A stretch of DNA of 64,000 bases from Candidatus Poribacteria bacterium (GTDB taxonomy: Bacteria > Poribacteria > WGA-4E > WGA-3G): assembly GCA_022821495.1 (NCBI GenBank), contig JAJEDN010000067.1, positions 1 to 64,000 on the forward strand. The letters are read 5' to 3'. The notes beneath the pieces were generated by a model, which ran no database searches, was not told where the DNA came from, and saw only the letters and a program-made list of their open reading frames with translations. This document shows positions 1 through 8,908 of this stretch, piece by piece (position 1 is the stretch's first letter; each line of letters starts with the position of its first letter). The translations under genes were made by a program, and so were the position numbers.

Positions 1-123
1 ACAAACAGTCTTGTTGAACAACTCTTACCGAAGTCTATCCACTCGGTGACGGCTGCGGGTTTTGAGTTGAAACTCTTTTTATTTCTCATCGCTACAAATA
101 TAAAAATGCGATTTGAAGATTAG
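1..123 (+). CDS. Possible C-terminal end of a gene entering from the left
   Basis: Frame 1 is open from the first base to a TAG at 121-123, giving 40 residues ending IKMRFED. The other two + frames close early. No domain is recognisable, and 40 open codons can occur by chance. If real, it ends about 48 bases before the Shine-Dalgarno of the next gene. Confidence 0.3.
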   Translation, partial: TNSLVEQLLPKSIHSVTAAGFELKLFLFLIATNIKMRFED

Positions 124-185
124 TGGCAACTTGGGTTATAATAGGATTACAGATACACGTAAAATACACGAGGAGGAACAGAAAT

Positions 186-1577
186 TTGCGTTATCAGAAA
201 CCGATTCTTTTGGCGAAACTTGTGAGCCAAAACTTGCTATTCAAAAGTGCGAAACTTGTGAGCCAAAACTTGCTATTCAAAAGTCGGTTATTCATCTGCT
301 TTGTTTTTCTTGCCGTTTCCATGTCCGCTATGGCTAACGATTGGCCAACGTGGCGCGGACCAAATCAGGATGGTACCTCTGCTGAAACCGGGTTAATATC
401 AACTTGGTCGGTCGAAGGTGAAAACCTGCTCTGGGCAGCGGAATTTATCGGGCGTTCCACACCGATCGTCCTTAATGGCAGAGTCTATGTCATCGGACGC
501 GTCGGCGAAGACATCACCGAACAGGAACGCGTCGCCTGTTTCAATGCTGAAACCGGCGAACTGATCTGGAATTATCAATTTAACGTCTTCCACACCACGA
601 TTTCTTTCAACCGGGTCGGTTGGACAAGCCTCGCTGGCGATCCTGAAACAGGGAATATCTACGCACACGGTGTCCAAGGACTTTTCTTCTGTTTTGACAA
701 AGACGGAAACATCGTCTGGTCCCGTTCACTCACAGAGGAGTATGGACGGATATCCGGTTACGGCGGACGCGTTCACACCCCTATTATCGCAGGCGACCTT
801 GTGGTTGTCAGTTATCTTAACTCAGGATGGGGCGCGCAAGCCGCGACACGCCACCGCTACTTCGCGTTCAACAAACACAGCGGTGAATTGGTCTGGGTTT
901 CGACCCCGGGTGGTAGACCTTTAGACACGACTTATTCTACACCGGTCGTTACTAATATCAACGGACAACAACTCATCATCGGTGGTAATGCGGATGGCGG
1001 TATCTACGCCATGAAACAGAATACCGGCGAGATGGTTTGGGGCTTTAAACTCAGTCAGCGCGGTATCAATACATCTGTCATCGTTTCAGGCACGAAAGTC
1101 TATGCCTCGCACAGTGAAGAGAATATAGATAATACCGAGATGGGACGCGTCGTCTGTATTGACGCAACCGGTGCTGGTGATGTTACCAAAACGCATGAAC
1201 TCTGGCGATATGATGCCGTTAATGTCGGATACGCATCGCCTACAATTCATGGCGGACACGTCTATCTCGTGGATAACTCCGCGAATCTCCATGCTGTTAA
1301 TGCCGATACAGGTGAATTAGGCTGGATGCACAATATCGGTAAAGTCGGCAAAGGTTCGCCGGTCTGGGCAGATGGGAAACTCTATGTCACAGAGGTCAAC
1401 GGTGGATTTATCATCCTTCAACCGGACGAGAACGGCTGTAAAACGCTAAGTGCCCAAGAGATAAGTCGTGCTGAAGAAGAGCATTACGTCGAGATCTACG
1501 GTTCACCTGCCATCGCTAATGGACGCATCTATTTCACGACAGAAGAACGCCTTTACTGTATTGGGGGAAGCAAATAA
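186..1577 (+). CDS. Secreted PQQ-like beta-propeller protein
   Basis: 463 residues. I chose the TTG at 186 because AGGAGGA (171-177) lies 8 bases upstream; a GTG at 123 has no ribosome site. A signal peptide ends near AMA (residue 50), followed by DWPTWRGP, the usual opening of this family. Repeated blade motifs of the type tGelvW (AETGELIW, HSGELVW, NTGEMVW, DTGELGW) give a seven- or eight-bladed propeller. No catalytic residues of a PQQ dehydrogenase are obvious, so PQQ binding is not implied; it may be a scaffold or outer-membrane assembly-type protein. It is followed with a one-base stop/start overlap by a lipoprotein gene and then a second propeller, so the three are probably one operon. 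The N-terminal region carries a perfect 12-residue duplication. Confidence 0.85.
   Translation: MRYQKPILLAKLVSQNLLFKSAKLVSQNLLFKSRLFICFVFLAVSMSAMANDWPTWRGPNQDGTSAETGLISTWSVEGENLLWAAEFIGRSTPIVLNGRVYVIGRVGEDITEQERVACFNAETGELIWNYQFNVFHTTISFNRVGWTSLAGDPETGNIYAHGVQGLFFCFDKDGNIVWSRSLTEEYGRISGYGGRVHTPIIAGDLVVVSYLNSGWGAQAATRHRYFAFNKHSGELVWVSTPGGRPLDTTYSTPVVTNINGQQLIIGGNADGGIYAMKQNTGEMVWGFKLSQRGINTSVIVSGTKVYASHSEENIDNTEMGRVVCIDATGAGDVTKTHELWRYDAVNVGYASPTIHGGHVYLVDNSANLHAVNADTGELGWMHNIGKVGKGSPVWADGKLYVTEVNGGFIILQPDENGCKTLSAQEISRAEEEHYVEIYGSPAIANGRIYFTTEERLYCIGGSK
213..284 (+). repeat. Perfect 36-bp tandem duplication inside a signal region
   Basis: Bases 213-248 and 249-284 are identical, beginning GCGAAACTTGTGAGCC. 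The unit is 12 codons, so the reading frame is kept and AKLVSQNLLFKS appears twice (residues 10-33) just before the hydrophobic part of the signal peptide. Confidence 0.95.
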
Positions 1578-2563
1578 TGATTGTTTATTTCTTAGGTTTT
1601 CGCTCCTTTTTTTCCGTTGTCAAAAAAAGGTTTATGGTTAAGTCGGAAACACTGTTGGGCTTATTGGGGTTTTTTGTTGTGTGTCTCCTTATTGCGGGTT
1701 GTGCCAGTAAAGAGATGGCACCAGAACCAGTAAAGATGTCAACTGCCCCTGCTGTCTCCCTTCTGATTACGCCTGCTGAAAAACTCACATCCGGTGATCC
1801 GATTGAATTCAGTGTCATCGGATTCGATGCAAACGGAAAACAGACGAGCGCAGTCGGTGCTATAGAATGGATGAAAACTGGATTAATCGGGACACTTCAA
1901 GACAGCGCGTTCACACCCGATAAAAGTGCAGGCGCGCATGCCGGCATTGTCACTGCACAATCCGGCGATATGACAGCGACGGCTCGCGTCCGTGTTGTTC
2001 CATCACTTCCGTGGACAGAGGATTTTGAAACGATTGAACTCGAAAAAATACCGACGCATTGGATTGGCGCGACCGGCAAATTCTTTGTGCGTGAGAAAGA
2101 TGGTGGTAAAGTTTTAGTCAAAACGCCTGTCCAACGCGGTTTAAATCGCTCCAATGTCTATCTCGGTCCCTCGACGATGAAGGACTATCAGATTCAAATT
2201 GATCTGATGGGCACAAAAAATAAACGTAGACTGCCAGATATGGGCTTAATTGCGAATCGTTACACATTGGATATGCAGGGCAGGCACCAACGCCTGCAAA
2301 TCCGCTCATGGGCATCAGACTTGCGCATGGCGAAGACGATTGACTTTTCCTGGGAGACGGATGTCTGGTACACGATGAAGATGATGGTGGAAGTGCTTGA
2401 TGATAAAGCCGTGATTCGAGGCAAAGTATGGCGGCGAGGTGAACCCGAACCCGCAGAATGGACAATCACTGCCGAAGATCCGCTGCCAAATCGTGAGGGA
2501 AGCCCAGGTATCTACGGCTACTCCGCAACTGAACTTTACTACGATAATCTAAAGGTATGGTAA
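1577..2563 (+). CDS. Predicted lipoprotein with C-terminal jelly-roll-like domain
   Basis: 328 residues from the ATG at 1577, which overlaps the upstream stop and has GGGGGAAG 6 bases before it. A second ATG at 1634 would give a more typical signal of 23 residues. The lipobox is LIAGC, so the mature protein is probably lipid-anchored. After it comes a short beta-rich region resembling bacterial Ig-like domains (SLLITPAEKLTSGDPIEF), then about 180 residues with the look of a concanavalin-like or DUF1080-type fold (WTEDFE, ending YYDNLKVW). Function unknown. It sits between two propeller genes and probably acts with them at the outer membrane. Confidence 0.75.
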   Translation: MIVYFLGFRSFFSVVKKRFMVKSETLLGLLGFFVVCLLIAGCASKEMAPEPVKMSTAPAVSLLITPAEKLTSGDPIEFSVIGFDANGKQTSAVGAIEWMKTGLIGTLQDSAFTPDKSAGAHAGIVTAQSGDMTATARVRVVPSLPWTEDFETIELEKIPTHWIGATGKFFVREKDGGKVLVKTPVQRGLNRSNVYLGPSTMKDYQIQIDLMGTKNKRRLPDMGLIANRYTLDMQGRHQRLQIRSWASDLRMAKTIDFSWETDVWYTMKMMVEVLDDKAVIRGKVWRRGEPEPAEWTITAEDPLPNREGSPGIYGYSATELYYDNLKVW

Positions 2564-2603
2564 ACGCACCACGAATAATATCAAATCATAAGGAGTCGTT
2601 CAA

Positions 2604-4058
2604 TTGAAACCGCTTTGGAAATTACGATTTACCTACATTATAAAACTTACAGTTTTTCTTGCTTTTGCGGTGTCTATCGCTTCAGCTAAAAAAGAGATCG
2701 CCTTATGGGGTGGAACGTTAAGCCGGAACATGGTCTCCGACGAAACAAATATAGTCGCAAGTTGGGATCTCGAAACCGGCGAAAATATCAAATGGACCGC
2801 AGAACTCGGTTCGCAGAGTTACGCAGGTCCTCTCATCATCGGTGGCAAGGTTTTCGTCGGAACGAATAACAAAGCACTCTACAATCCAAAACTTACCGGT
2901 GATCGTGGGAATCTCATGGCGTTTCGCGAATCCGATGGCAAATTCCTCTGGCAATCAACCCATACCAAACTTCCTTCGGGACGTGTCAACGACTGGCCCC
3001 TACAGGGCATCTGTTCCACGCCGTATATTGAAGGCGATCGGCTCTACTATATCTCTAACCGCTGTGAAGTCGTCTGTGTTGACACTGAAGGCTTCCTTGA
3101 TGGTGAAAATGACGGTCCCTTTACGGAAGAAACCGAAACAAGCGAGATTGATGGCGATATCATCTGGAGTTATGATATGATGGATGAGTTGGATGTCTTT
3201 CCACATAACCTCGCCACCTGCTCACCACTCGTAGTAGGTGATCTGCTCTTCTTGGAAACGAGTAACGGGGTTGATGAAGGACACATCCACATCCCTTCCC
3301 CCGATGCACCGTCCTTCATTGCGTTGAATAAGAACACGGGCGAGCTTGTCTGGGAAGATGCTTCCCCCGGTGAGAATATACTGCACGGGCAGTGGGCAAA
3401 CCCCGCTTATGGCGTTATTAAAGGTGTCCCACAGGTGATTATCCCCGGCGGTGACGGCTGGGTCTACGCTTTTGCACCAGAGACTGGCGACATTATCTGG
3501 AAGTTTGACTGCAACCCGAAAGATTCCGTTTGGGAACTCGGCGGACGCGGCACACGCAATAACATCATCTCGACCCCAGTTGTTTATGATGACAAAGTCT
3601 TTCTTGCTGTCGGTCAAGACCCAGAGCACGGTGAAGGCGTAGGACATCTCTGGTGCATTGATGCCTCACAAACCGGTGATGTTACCGAGACTGCTGGCGT
3701 ATGGCATTTCGGTGATGAACAGTTCAATCGCACGATGTCCACTGTTGCGATTGCCGATGGACTCCTCTACATCTCAGACCTTAGTGGATTTCTCTACTGT
3801 TTGGATGTGAATACCGGTGACCTCTACTGGAAGCATGACACTTTTGCCGCAATTTGGGGGTCGCCGTATGTCGTGGACGGTAAGGTTTACCTCGGCGACG
3901 AAGATGGCGATGTGGTCGTCCTAAAAGCAGGCAAAACGGAACAGGTGTTGTTTGAAACCAATCTGGGCAGTGCTGTCTATACGACACCTGTCGCAGAGAA
4001 CGGCGTGCTTTACATTGTAACCCGTAATATGCTCATCGCAATAGAAGAGAAGAAGTAA
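2604..4058 (+). CDS. Secreted PQQ-like beta-propeller protein
   Basis: 484 residues. The start is TTG at 2604 with TAAGGAG 8 bases upstream. The signal peptide probably ends at ASA (residue 28). Blade motifs recur ([29 protein letters not shown]). It is a paralogue of the protein at 186-1577 but longer in the first blades, with an acidic insert after [14 protein letters not shown]. No catalytic site is identified. The conserved triplet propeller-lipoprotein-propeller suggests a joint envelope role. Confidence 0.85.
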   Translation: MKPLWKLRFTYIIKLTVFLAFAVSIASAKKEIALWGGTLSRNMVSDETNIVASWDLETGENIKWTAELGSQSYAGPLIIGGKVFVGTNNKALYNPKLTGDRGNLMAFRESDGKFLWQSTHTKLPSGRVNDWPLQGICSTPYIEGDRLYYISNRCEVVCVDTEGFLDGENDGPFTEETETSEIDGDIIWSYDMMDELDVFPHNLATCSPLVVGDLLFLETSNGVDEGHIHIPSPDAPSFIALNKNTGELVWEDASPGENILHGQWANPAYGVIKGVPQVIIPGGDGWVYAFAPETGDIIWKFDCNPKDSVWELGGRGTRNNIISTPVVYDDKVFLAVGQDPEHGEGVGHLWCIDASQTGDVTETAGVWHFGDEQFNRTMSTVAIADGLLYISDLSGFLYCLDVNTGDLYWKHDTFAAIWGSPYVVDGKVYLGDEDGDVVVLKAGKTEQVLFETNLGSAVYTTPVAENGVLYIVTRNMLIAIEEKK

Positions 4059-4075
4059 GGTAATCTGGGGAACAC

Positions 4076-4300
4076 ATGCGTATTCGCCGATTAGATTGGG
4101 ATGACTATCGCATTGAGCATGTCGCAAAGCATGATGTAGAACCTCATGAAGTGTCGGAAGTCTGTAATGATAACTTCCATTTAGCGCGTCGTCAAGGTCG
4201 GAATCGTTATCTCGTTTATGGACAAACCTCCGACGGACGTTATTTATTTGTGGTATTGGAGCGGGTCGAAGAGTCTGTATATAAGCCTATTACTGCTTGA
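4076..4300 (+). CDS. BrnT-like toxin of a type II toxin-antitoxin pair
   Basis: 74 residues with the BrnT/DUF4258 layout: an N-terminal stretch (LDWDDYRIEHVAKHDVEPHEV), then RYLVYGQTSDGRYLFVVLE, matching the family's conserved strand pair. BrnT proteins are ribonucleases of the RelE fold. A GGGGAA lies just upstream of the ATG. The partner gene begins 44 bases downstream. Assignment is by sequence pattern. Confidence 0.65.
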   Translation: MRIRRLDWDDYRIEHVAKHDVEPHEVSEVCNDNFHLARRQGRNRYLVYGQTSDGRYLFVVLERVEESVYKPITA

Positions 4301-4344
4301 GATATGACTGACCGCGAAAAACGAAATTTTAGGAGGCTCCGAAA

Positions 4345-4605
4345 ATGAAAGCGTTGCAAGTACCAGAATTTTCGACTTACGAGGAAGAAGCCGCTTTTTG
4401 GGATAACCTTGATACCGCTGATTTTATGGAAGATGATGGAGAATGGTTCCGTTTTGATACCAATCAAGCAATTCGTGTTGCAATTCTTCCGGAAATCGCT
4501 GAAAAACTTATGAAAAAAGCGCGTGCTCAAGGTGTGTCAATTGAAACTTTGATAAATGTTGTTTTGGTTGAACATGTTAGGGAATCCGTTGAACACGTTG
4601 ATTAG
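4345..4605 (+). CDS. BrnA/CopG-like antitoxin partner
   Basis: 86 residues. AGGAGG precedes the ATG. The N-terminal part FSTYEEEAAFWDNLDTADF is typical of the toxin-binding tail of these antitoxins. The C-terminal part (RVAILPEIAEKLMKKARAQGVSIETLINVVL) is a ribbon-helix-helix DNA-binding domain. It probably represses its own operon together with the upstream toxin. Confidence 0.65.
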   Translation: MKALQVPEFSTYEEEAAFWDNLDTADFMEDDGEWFRFDTNQAIRVAILPEIAEKLMKKARAQGVSIETLINVVLVEHVRESVEHVD

Positions 4606-4656
4606 TTAAATTTGAAAGTGCCAAGTAAATGGTGCTGCGTAGAAAGTTTTATACAA

Positions 4657-5730
4657 ATGAATCTTACCCGAAAAATTACTGAAACCCAGAAAGCACTGGA
4701 TGCACATGTCCGGGAAATCGTCAAGTGGCACTTCAGTCCAAAGACTGGGTGCCCCTTCTGGCTGGAGTTCGCAGAAAATCTTGACTTTGACCCGCGAAAA
4801 GAGATCGGTGGCTACGCGGATCTCAAGTGTCTCGGACATTTTGAAGACGAATGGCTCCGCGGCGGTCCCGTCCGACGTTGGGTCCCCAAGGCTTATGCCA
4901 ATGAACCGATTTATGTCTTTGAAACTGGGGGTTCGACAGGTGTCCCTAAGACGCGGATTAGTATCCGTGATTTCCATATCGATTATGAGATTTTTAGTGA
5001 AACGCTCTCTGAGGAAAGTTTTCCGCCCGGTAGCGATTGGCTCATGTTAGGACCAACCGGACCGAGGCGGTTACGACTCGCTGTTGAGCATCTCGCCCAA
5101 CATCGTGGCGGCATCTGTTTCCATGTGGATCTCGATCCACGCTGGGTGAATCAACTCGTGCGTTACGGGAAAAACGAGGAGTTGGACGCGTATAAGAACC
5201 ACGTCATCGGGCAGGCACTCAACGTGCTACGCGCCCATGAAAACGTCCAATGCCTCTTCACGACCCCAAAACTGCTCGAAGCACTCTGTGAAAAGATTTC
5301 CTTACCGAAAGCTGGTATCAAAGGGATCTTCTGTGGCGGGACCGAGATGGATGCGCAGTTCCACCGATTCGCGCGTGAGGAACTCGTACCCGGCATCGAT
5401 TTTATTCCGACCTACGGCAATACGCTCATGGGGTTAGCTGCTTGTAAACCTTTTGATCCAGCAGATAACTACGCGATTATCTACTATCCACCGCATCCGC
5501 GCGCTGTCATTGAATTGGTTAACCCAGAAAATCCAGAGGAAACTGTCGATTACGGCGAAACCGGGCGTGTTATGCTTACAACCCTGACGAAAGAATTTTT
5601 TGTGCCACGTTTCCTTGAACGCGATGAAGCCGAACGCGCTGAACCGATTCCAGAATACCCATGGGACGGCGTTGAAAATCTCCGCCTACTCACCGAACTC
5701 CAAGAAAGCGTCGTTGTCGGTGTTTACTAA
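4657..5730 (+). CDS. AMP-forming ligase, phenylacetate-CoA ligase / LuxE-like
   Basis: 357 residues from the ATG at 4657; an in-frame TTG at 4612 would add 15 residues, and neither has a strong ribosome site. The ATP-binding loop TGGSTGVPK is at residues 90-98, followed by GGTEMD and PTYGNTLMG, the A4/A5-type motifs of adenylate-forming enzymes, and TGRVMLTTL. The protein ends soon after the hinge, shorter than phenylacetate-CoA ligase (about 430) and close to LuxE acyl-protein synthetase length. The substrate is unknown. An aldehyde dehydrogenase-fold protein at 7458 could act on an acyl product. Part of its 3' end recurs at 6388-6481. Confidence 0.65.
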   Translation: MNLTRKITETQKALDAHVREIVKWHFSPKTGCPFWLEFAENLDFDPRKEIGGYADLKCLGHFEDEWLRGGPVRRWVPKAYANEPIYVFETGGSTGVPKTRISIRDFHIDYEIFSETLSEESFPPGSDWLMLGPTGPRRLRLAVEHLAQHRGGICFHVDLDPRWVNQLVRYGKNEELDAYKNHVIGQALNVLRAHENVQCLFTTPKLLEALCEKISLPKAGIKGIFCGGTEMDAQFHRFAREELVPGIDFIPTYGNTLMGLAACKPFDPADNYAIIYYPPHPRAVIELVNPENPEETVDYGETGRVMLTTLTKEFFVPRFLERDEAERAEPIPEYPWDGVENLRLLTELQESVVVGVY

Positions 5731-5755
5731 GTTCGCTTAATCAAAGGAGATAGAC

Positions 5756-6085
5756 ATGGAAGAAATTAAAACTCTCGAAATAGAGGACCCGATATACGAA
5801 GAAACCTATACGGCTCACATTCAGAAAAATGGGGCTGCATGGATCGGGTGGATACCGGAAGTCCCCGAAGTGAAGTGTGAAGAATACACGCAAGAAGCCT
5901 TGCTGAAAACGCTCGTGAAAGACCTACATGAAGCCTTAGAAGCTGAAGAAGAGGCATGGGATAAGCAGATTGAGGAAGATTCTAAGGCAGGCAGACTGGA
6001 TCGTTTTGCTGAAAAAGCAGAAGAGAATTTCAAAGCCGGCAAGTACTACGAGATAGAAGACCTCCAGAAATTATTAGAAAAGTAG
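5756..6085 (+). CDS. HicB-like antitoxin
   Basis: 109 acidic residues. The first half (YTAHIQKNGAAWIGWIPEVPEV) matches the HicB partial RNase H fold, and the second half is charged and helical. AAAGGAG precedes the ATG. The stop is 8 bases from the next start, so the two genes are probably co-translated as an antitoxin-toxin pair. Confidence 0.6.
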   Translation: MEEIKTLEIEDPIYEETYTAHIQKNGAAWIGWIPEVPEVKCEEYTQEALLKTLVKDLHEALEAEEEAWDKQIEEDSKAGRLDRFAEKAEENFKAGKYYEIEDLQKLLEK

Positions 6086-6093
6086 CTTGTTAC

Positions 6094-6354
6094 ATGAACC
6101 ATATTCTTGAAGCGGATTTTTGGAAATTTTGCGCAAGACTTCCACTGAATATTCAGAGACGTGTTCCTCAAAAATTTCAATTACTCAGGCAAAACCCAAG
6201 GCACCCTTCTCTTCGTTTTAAAAAGGTAGGTAATCTTTGGGCGATTCGAATTTGTAAGGGTTATCGAGCACTCGCACACCGGGAAGAGGGAAATTTCATT
6301 TGGCGGTGGGTTGGAACACACGATGAATACATGAGACGCATCAGGGAAAGTTAA
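6094..6354 (+). CDS. RelE/ParE-superfamily toxin
   Basis: 86 basic residues. NPRHPSLRFKKVGNLWAIRICKGYRALAHRE and the ending WRWVGTHDEYMRRI are the conserved core of the cytotoxic RelE-like translational repressor family. No separate ribosome site is visible, which fits coupling to the antitoxin upstream. It probably cleaves mRNA when free. Confidence 0.65.
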   Translation: MNHILEADFWKFCARLPLNIQRRVPQKFQLLRQNPRHPSLRFKKVGNLWAIRICKGYRALAHREEGNFIWRWVGTHDEYMRRIRES

Positions 6355-6367
6355 CGAAGGAGCTTTA

Positions 6368-6481
6368 ATGTCCTTTTTCTTCAAACGTGCTGAACCTATC
6401 TCCGAATATCTCTGGGACGGCGTTGAAAATCTCCGCCTGCTCACCGAACTCCAGGAAAGCGTCGTTGTTGGTGTCTATTAA
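6368..6481 (+). pseudogene. Remnant of a ligase paralogue (last ~30 codons)
   Basis: A 37-residue frame whose last 30 residues (AEPISEYLWDGVENLRLLTE...) match the C-terminus of the ligase at 4657-5730. About 80 of the final 94 bases agree, and most differences fall at third codon positions. The rest of the second copy is missing and replaced by a short MSFFFKR start. It is read as the tail of a diverged paralogue left beside a toxin-antitoxin pair. Confidence 0.75.
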
Positions 6482-6495
6482 CTTCACAACTGGTA

Positions 6496-6517
6496 GGTTC
6501 GGTTTCCTAACCGAACC
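6496..6517. repeat. Palindromic element GGTTCGGTT-TCCT-AACCGAACC
   Basis: Perfect 9-bp arms around a 4-base loop, between genes. The same sequence recurs at 45501-45522, and a variant with GGTGCGGTT arms is at 43748-43768. Confidence 0.85.
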
Positions 6518-6643
6518 GGGTCCCAATCCAATAGGTCTTTTCTAAAGCACACAGTATCATAGGAAACCTCTTGAGTCCCTTGGAGACGGCATGTTTATAG
6601 AATAATTTGAAGAATGATCATACATTCCACAGAGGAGTTGAAC

Positions 6644-7339
6644 ATGATAACGAAAATTGAAAAAGTTTTCCGATCCCCTTATGCCGTGCCGAACGGTTTA
6701 CAAGTTACAGACGAAGGTTTATGGATCGTCGACCAGATTACCGATAGAGTCGCATTGGTTGAGATTACATCAGACCCAGACTATACCGTGCCGAAACTCA
6801 TCCGCGACATTCCGAGTGAATGCTCTAACACAAGCGGAATGACAGCCGGTGGTGGTTCACTCTGGTTAGCTGCAAATGGATCTGGGGAACGCTGGCGTCG
6901 CGTCCGGGATACAGATGCCGAGACAGGCGAGATTTTCCAAGTCGATCCTGCTACTGGTGAGACACTTGGACGCTACCCGATACCCGATGGCGGCGGCACG
7001 CACGGTGTCGAATACGACCATTACGATGAAGGACATCTCTGGGTCCAAACGCTCAAGAATCAAGTTACACATAAGGTCAGAATTTCGGACTGGTCTGTGC
7101 AAAAGACGTTGCCGCTGCCCCATGGACGCGGACATGGTATGGTTCGCGTTGAAGATGGGCTTTGGTCAACCCATACCTCTGATAGGGTCATCGTCAAGCT
7201 TGACCTTGAAGATGGCACGCCGCTCGATGTGATTGAGGTGCCTGAAGACTGCCCAGAACCGCACGGTTTATCCATCTACGGCGACGATTTCCTCTACTGC
7301 GATGCTGCCTCTGGTTGGGTAGCAAAGATTACATGGTAA
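6644..7339 (+). CDS. SMP-30/gluconolactonase-like beta-propeller
   Basis: 231 residues. The ATG at 6644 is preceded by AGAGGAG, so the longer frame from 6614 is not preferred. Propeller-like segments recur (PNGLQVTDEGLWIVDQITD, GTHGVEYDHYDEGHLWVQ, PHGLSIYGDDFLYCD), as in SMP-30, Vgb and NHL-type proteins. There is no signal peptide, so it is probably cytoplasmic. The enzymatic role is unproven; lactone hydrolysis is the usual suggestion. Confidence 0.65.
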   Translation: MITKIEKVFRSPYAVPNGLQVTDEGLWIVDQITDRVALVEITSDPDYTVPKLIRDIPSECSNTSGMTAGGGSLWLAANGSGERWRRVRDTDAETGEIFQVDPATGETLGRYPIPDGGGTHGVEYDHYDEGHLWVQTLKNQVTHKVRISDWSVQKTLPLPHGRGHGMVRVEDGLWSTHTSDRVIVKLDLEDGTPLDVIEVPEDCPEPHGLSIYGDDFLYCDAASGWVAKITW

Positions 7340-7342
7340 AAT

Positions 7343-7456
7343 GGTTACCAGTTATCGGTTATCGGTTTTCAGTTAATACCCTTGTGGTAGGTGAAGCATT
7401 CTGCTCACTACGAACTGTTCTCTTTAACCGACGACTGACAACTGAAAACTATAAAC
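7343..7456. repeat. MITE-like element of the TTATCAGTTA family, copy A
   Basis: Begins GGTTACCAGTTATCGG and ends GACAACTGAAAACT, with imperfect inverted ends and an interior shared with the copy at 35366-35487 (CTTGTGG, then CTCTTTAAC). It stops one base before the start of the following gene, which therefore lacks a Shine-Dalgarno sequence. Confidence 0.6.
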
Positions 7457-7457
7457 G

Positions 7458-8864
7458 ATGATACACATCCCAATTCTACGCGCCGGTCGTTCCTATAGAA
7501 GCCTGAACACCGTCCGCGTGTCGCATATCAAAACAGGCGAACCCTTAGTTGAAGTGAGCCAAGCCAATCGTGGCTTGATAGCGAAGGATCTCGTTGACAT
7601 CGCACTCCAAAAAAAGGTGCTCACGCAACGTCCTATCGCCGAGTTGATCTCTATCTGTAAAGAGGCAGCGCGCCTTTTCTCAACGGCGACGCTGCCTCTT
7701 GATGGAACCGAGCAATCCCCGACAGACTATATCCAACAGGTTTCTGGGACAACCGGTATGCCGGAAGCACTCTGTCAACAGAATCTGTTCAAGATTCAAG
7801 GTGTCATGGAAAATATTGATACCGTTTTAGATGGACTCACGCGCGGCTTGGATTTACAACTCCTTGACGCTGGTTGGGGTGTTCAAGACGGTCGCACGTT
7901 GAGTTATGTCTGTGAAACAGATTCATTGGGTGCTATCCTGCCGAGCAATTCGCCGGGCGTACATTCACTGTGGGTGCCTGCCATCGCCTTGAAAGTGCCT
8001 GTCGTCCTGAAACCGGGGCGCGAGGAACCGTGGACACCCTACCGCATCGCACAGGCGTTTATCGCTGCAGGTGCTCCACAAGAGGCGTTCAGTTTCTATC
8101 CAACCGACTACAGTGGTGCCAACGAGATTCTGACCCGGTGTGGGCGTTCTATGCTCTTCGGCGGTGGTGCTACCGTCGCACCGTGGGTGAACACGCCGCG
8201 CGTCGAAATCCACGGACCCGGACGCAGCAAGATCCTTATCCACGAGGAAGGGCAAAACAATTGGGAACAGTATCTCGATCTTATCGTGGAATCGGTCGCT
8301 AAAAACGGTGGCAGATCTTGTATCAACGCCTCTGGTGTGTGGGTAACGGCGCACGGACGTGAGGTCGCCGAAGCATTAGCAGAACGCTTGTCGCGCATTG
8401 AACCGAGACCGTTGGATCATCCTGAAGCTGGGATCGCAGCGTGGGCAAATCCAAAAGCTGCGCACGGCATCTCATCGCTGATTGATCGCCACCTCAAGGA
8501 ACCCGGTGCAACGGAATTGACAACCGGGGACCGAGTCGTTGAATTAGATGGCTGTACGTTCCTCAGACCGACTGTGATATGGTGTGAGGATGCAGAACAT
8601 CCGTTAGCGAACACAGAATTCCCATTCCCGTTTGTTAGTGTCGTGGAGGTGCCGCCGACGCAGTTGGTCGAAGCCATTGATGCGACGCTGGTCGCCACTG
8701 CAATCACGGAAGATGCAACGCTTACGCAAGACCTCATCGCAACACCGCTGATTGACCGACTCAATTTTGGAGCGATCCCAACAAATCAAATCTCTTGGGA
8801 CAGTCCGCATGAAGGTAACCTGTTTGAGCATCTCTATAGGCAGCGGGCTTTTCAGCGCGGGTGA
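7458..8864 (+). CDS. Aldehyde dehydrogenase-superfamily protein
   Basis: 468 residues. The catalytic region GGRSCINASGVWV places the nucleophile at Cys288. LPSNSPGVHSLW and VLKPGREEP match the substrate and cofactor loops of the fold. Length and layout resemble acyl-CoA reductases of the LuxC type as much as classical aldehyde dehydrogenases. Together with the ligase at 4657 it could reduce an activated acid, but that pairing is inference. The ATG follows directly on a repeat element and has no ribosome site. Confidence 0.7.
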   Translation: MIHIPILRAGRSYRSLNTVRVSHIKTGEPLVEVSQANRGLIAKDLVDIALQKKVLTQRPIAELISICKEAARLFSTATLPLDGTEQSPTDYIQQVSGTTGMPEALCQQNLFKIQGVMENIDTVLDGLTRGLDLQLLDAGWGVQDGRTLSYVCETDSLGAILPSNSPGVHSLWVPAIALKVPVVLKPGREEPWTPYRIAQAFIAAGAPQEAFSFYPTDYSGANEILTRCGRSMLFGGGATVAPWVNTPRVEIHGPGRSKILIHEEGQNNWEQYLDLIVESVAKNGGRSCINASGVWVTAHGREVAEALAERLSRIEPRPLDHPEAGIAAWANPKAAHGISSLIDRHLKEPGATELTTGDRVVELDGCTFLRPTVIWCEDAEHPLANTEFPFPFVSVVEVPPTQLVEAIDATLVATAITEDATLTQDLIATPLIDRLNFGAIPTNQISWDSPHEGNLFEHLYRQRAFQRG

Positions 8865-8908
8865 GGTTCTAAAAAACTGTATTTTTTCTAACGTTTGGTA
8901 TCATTGTT

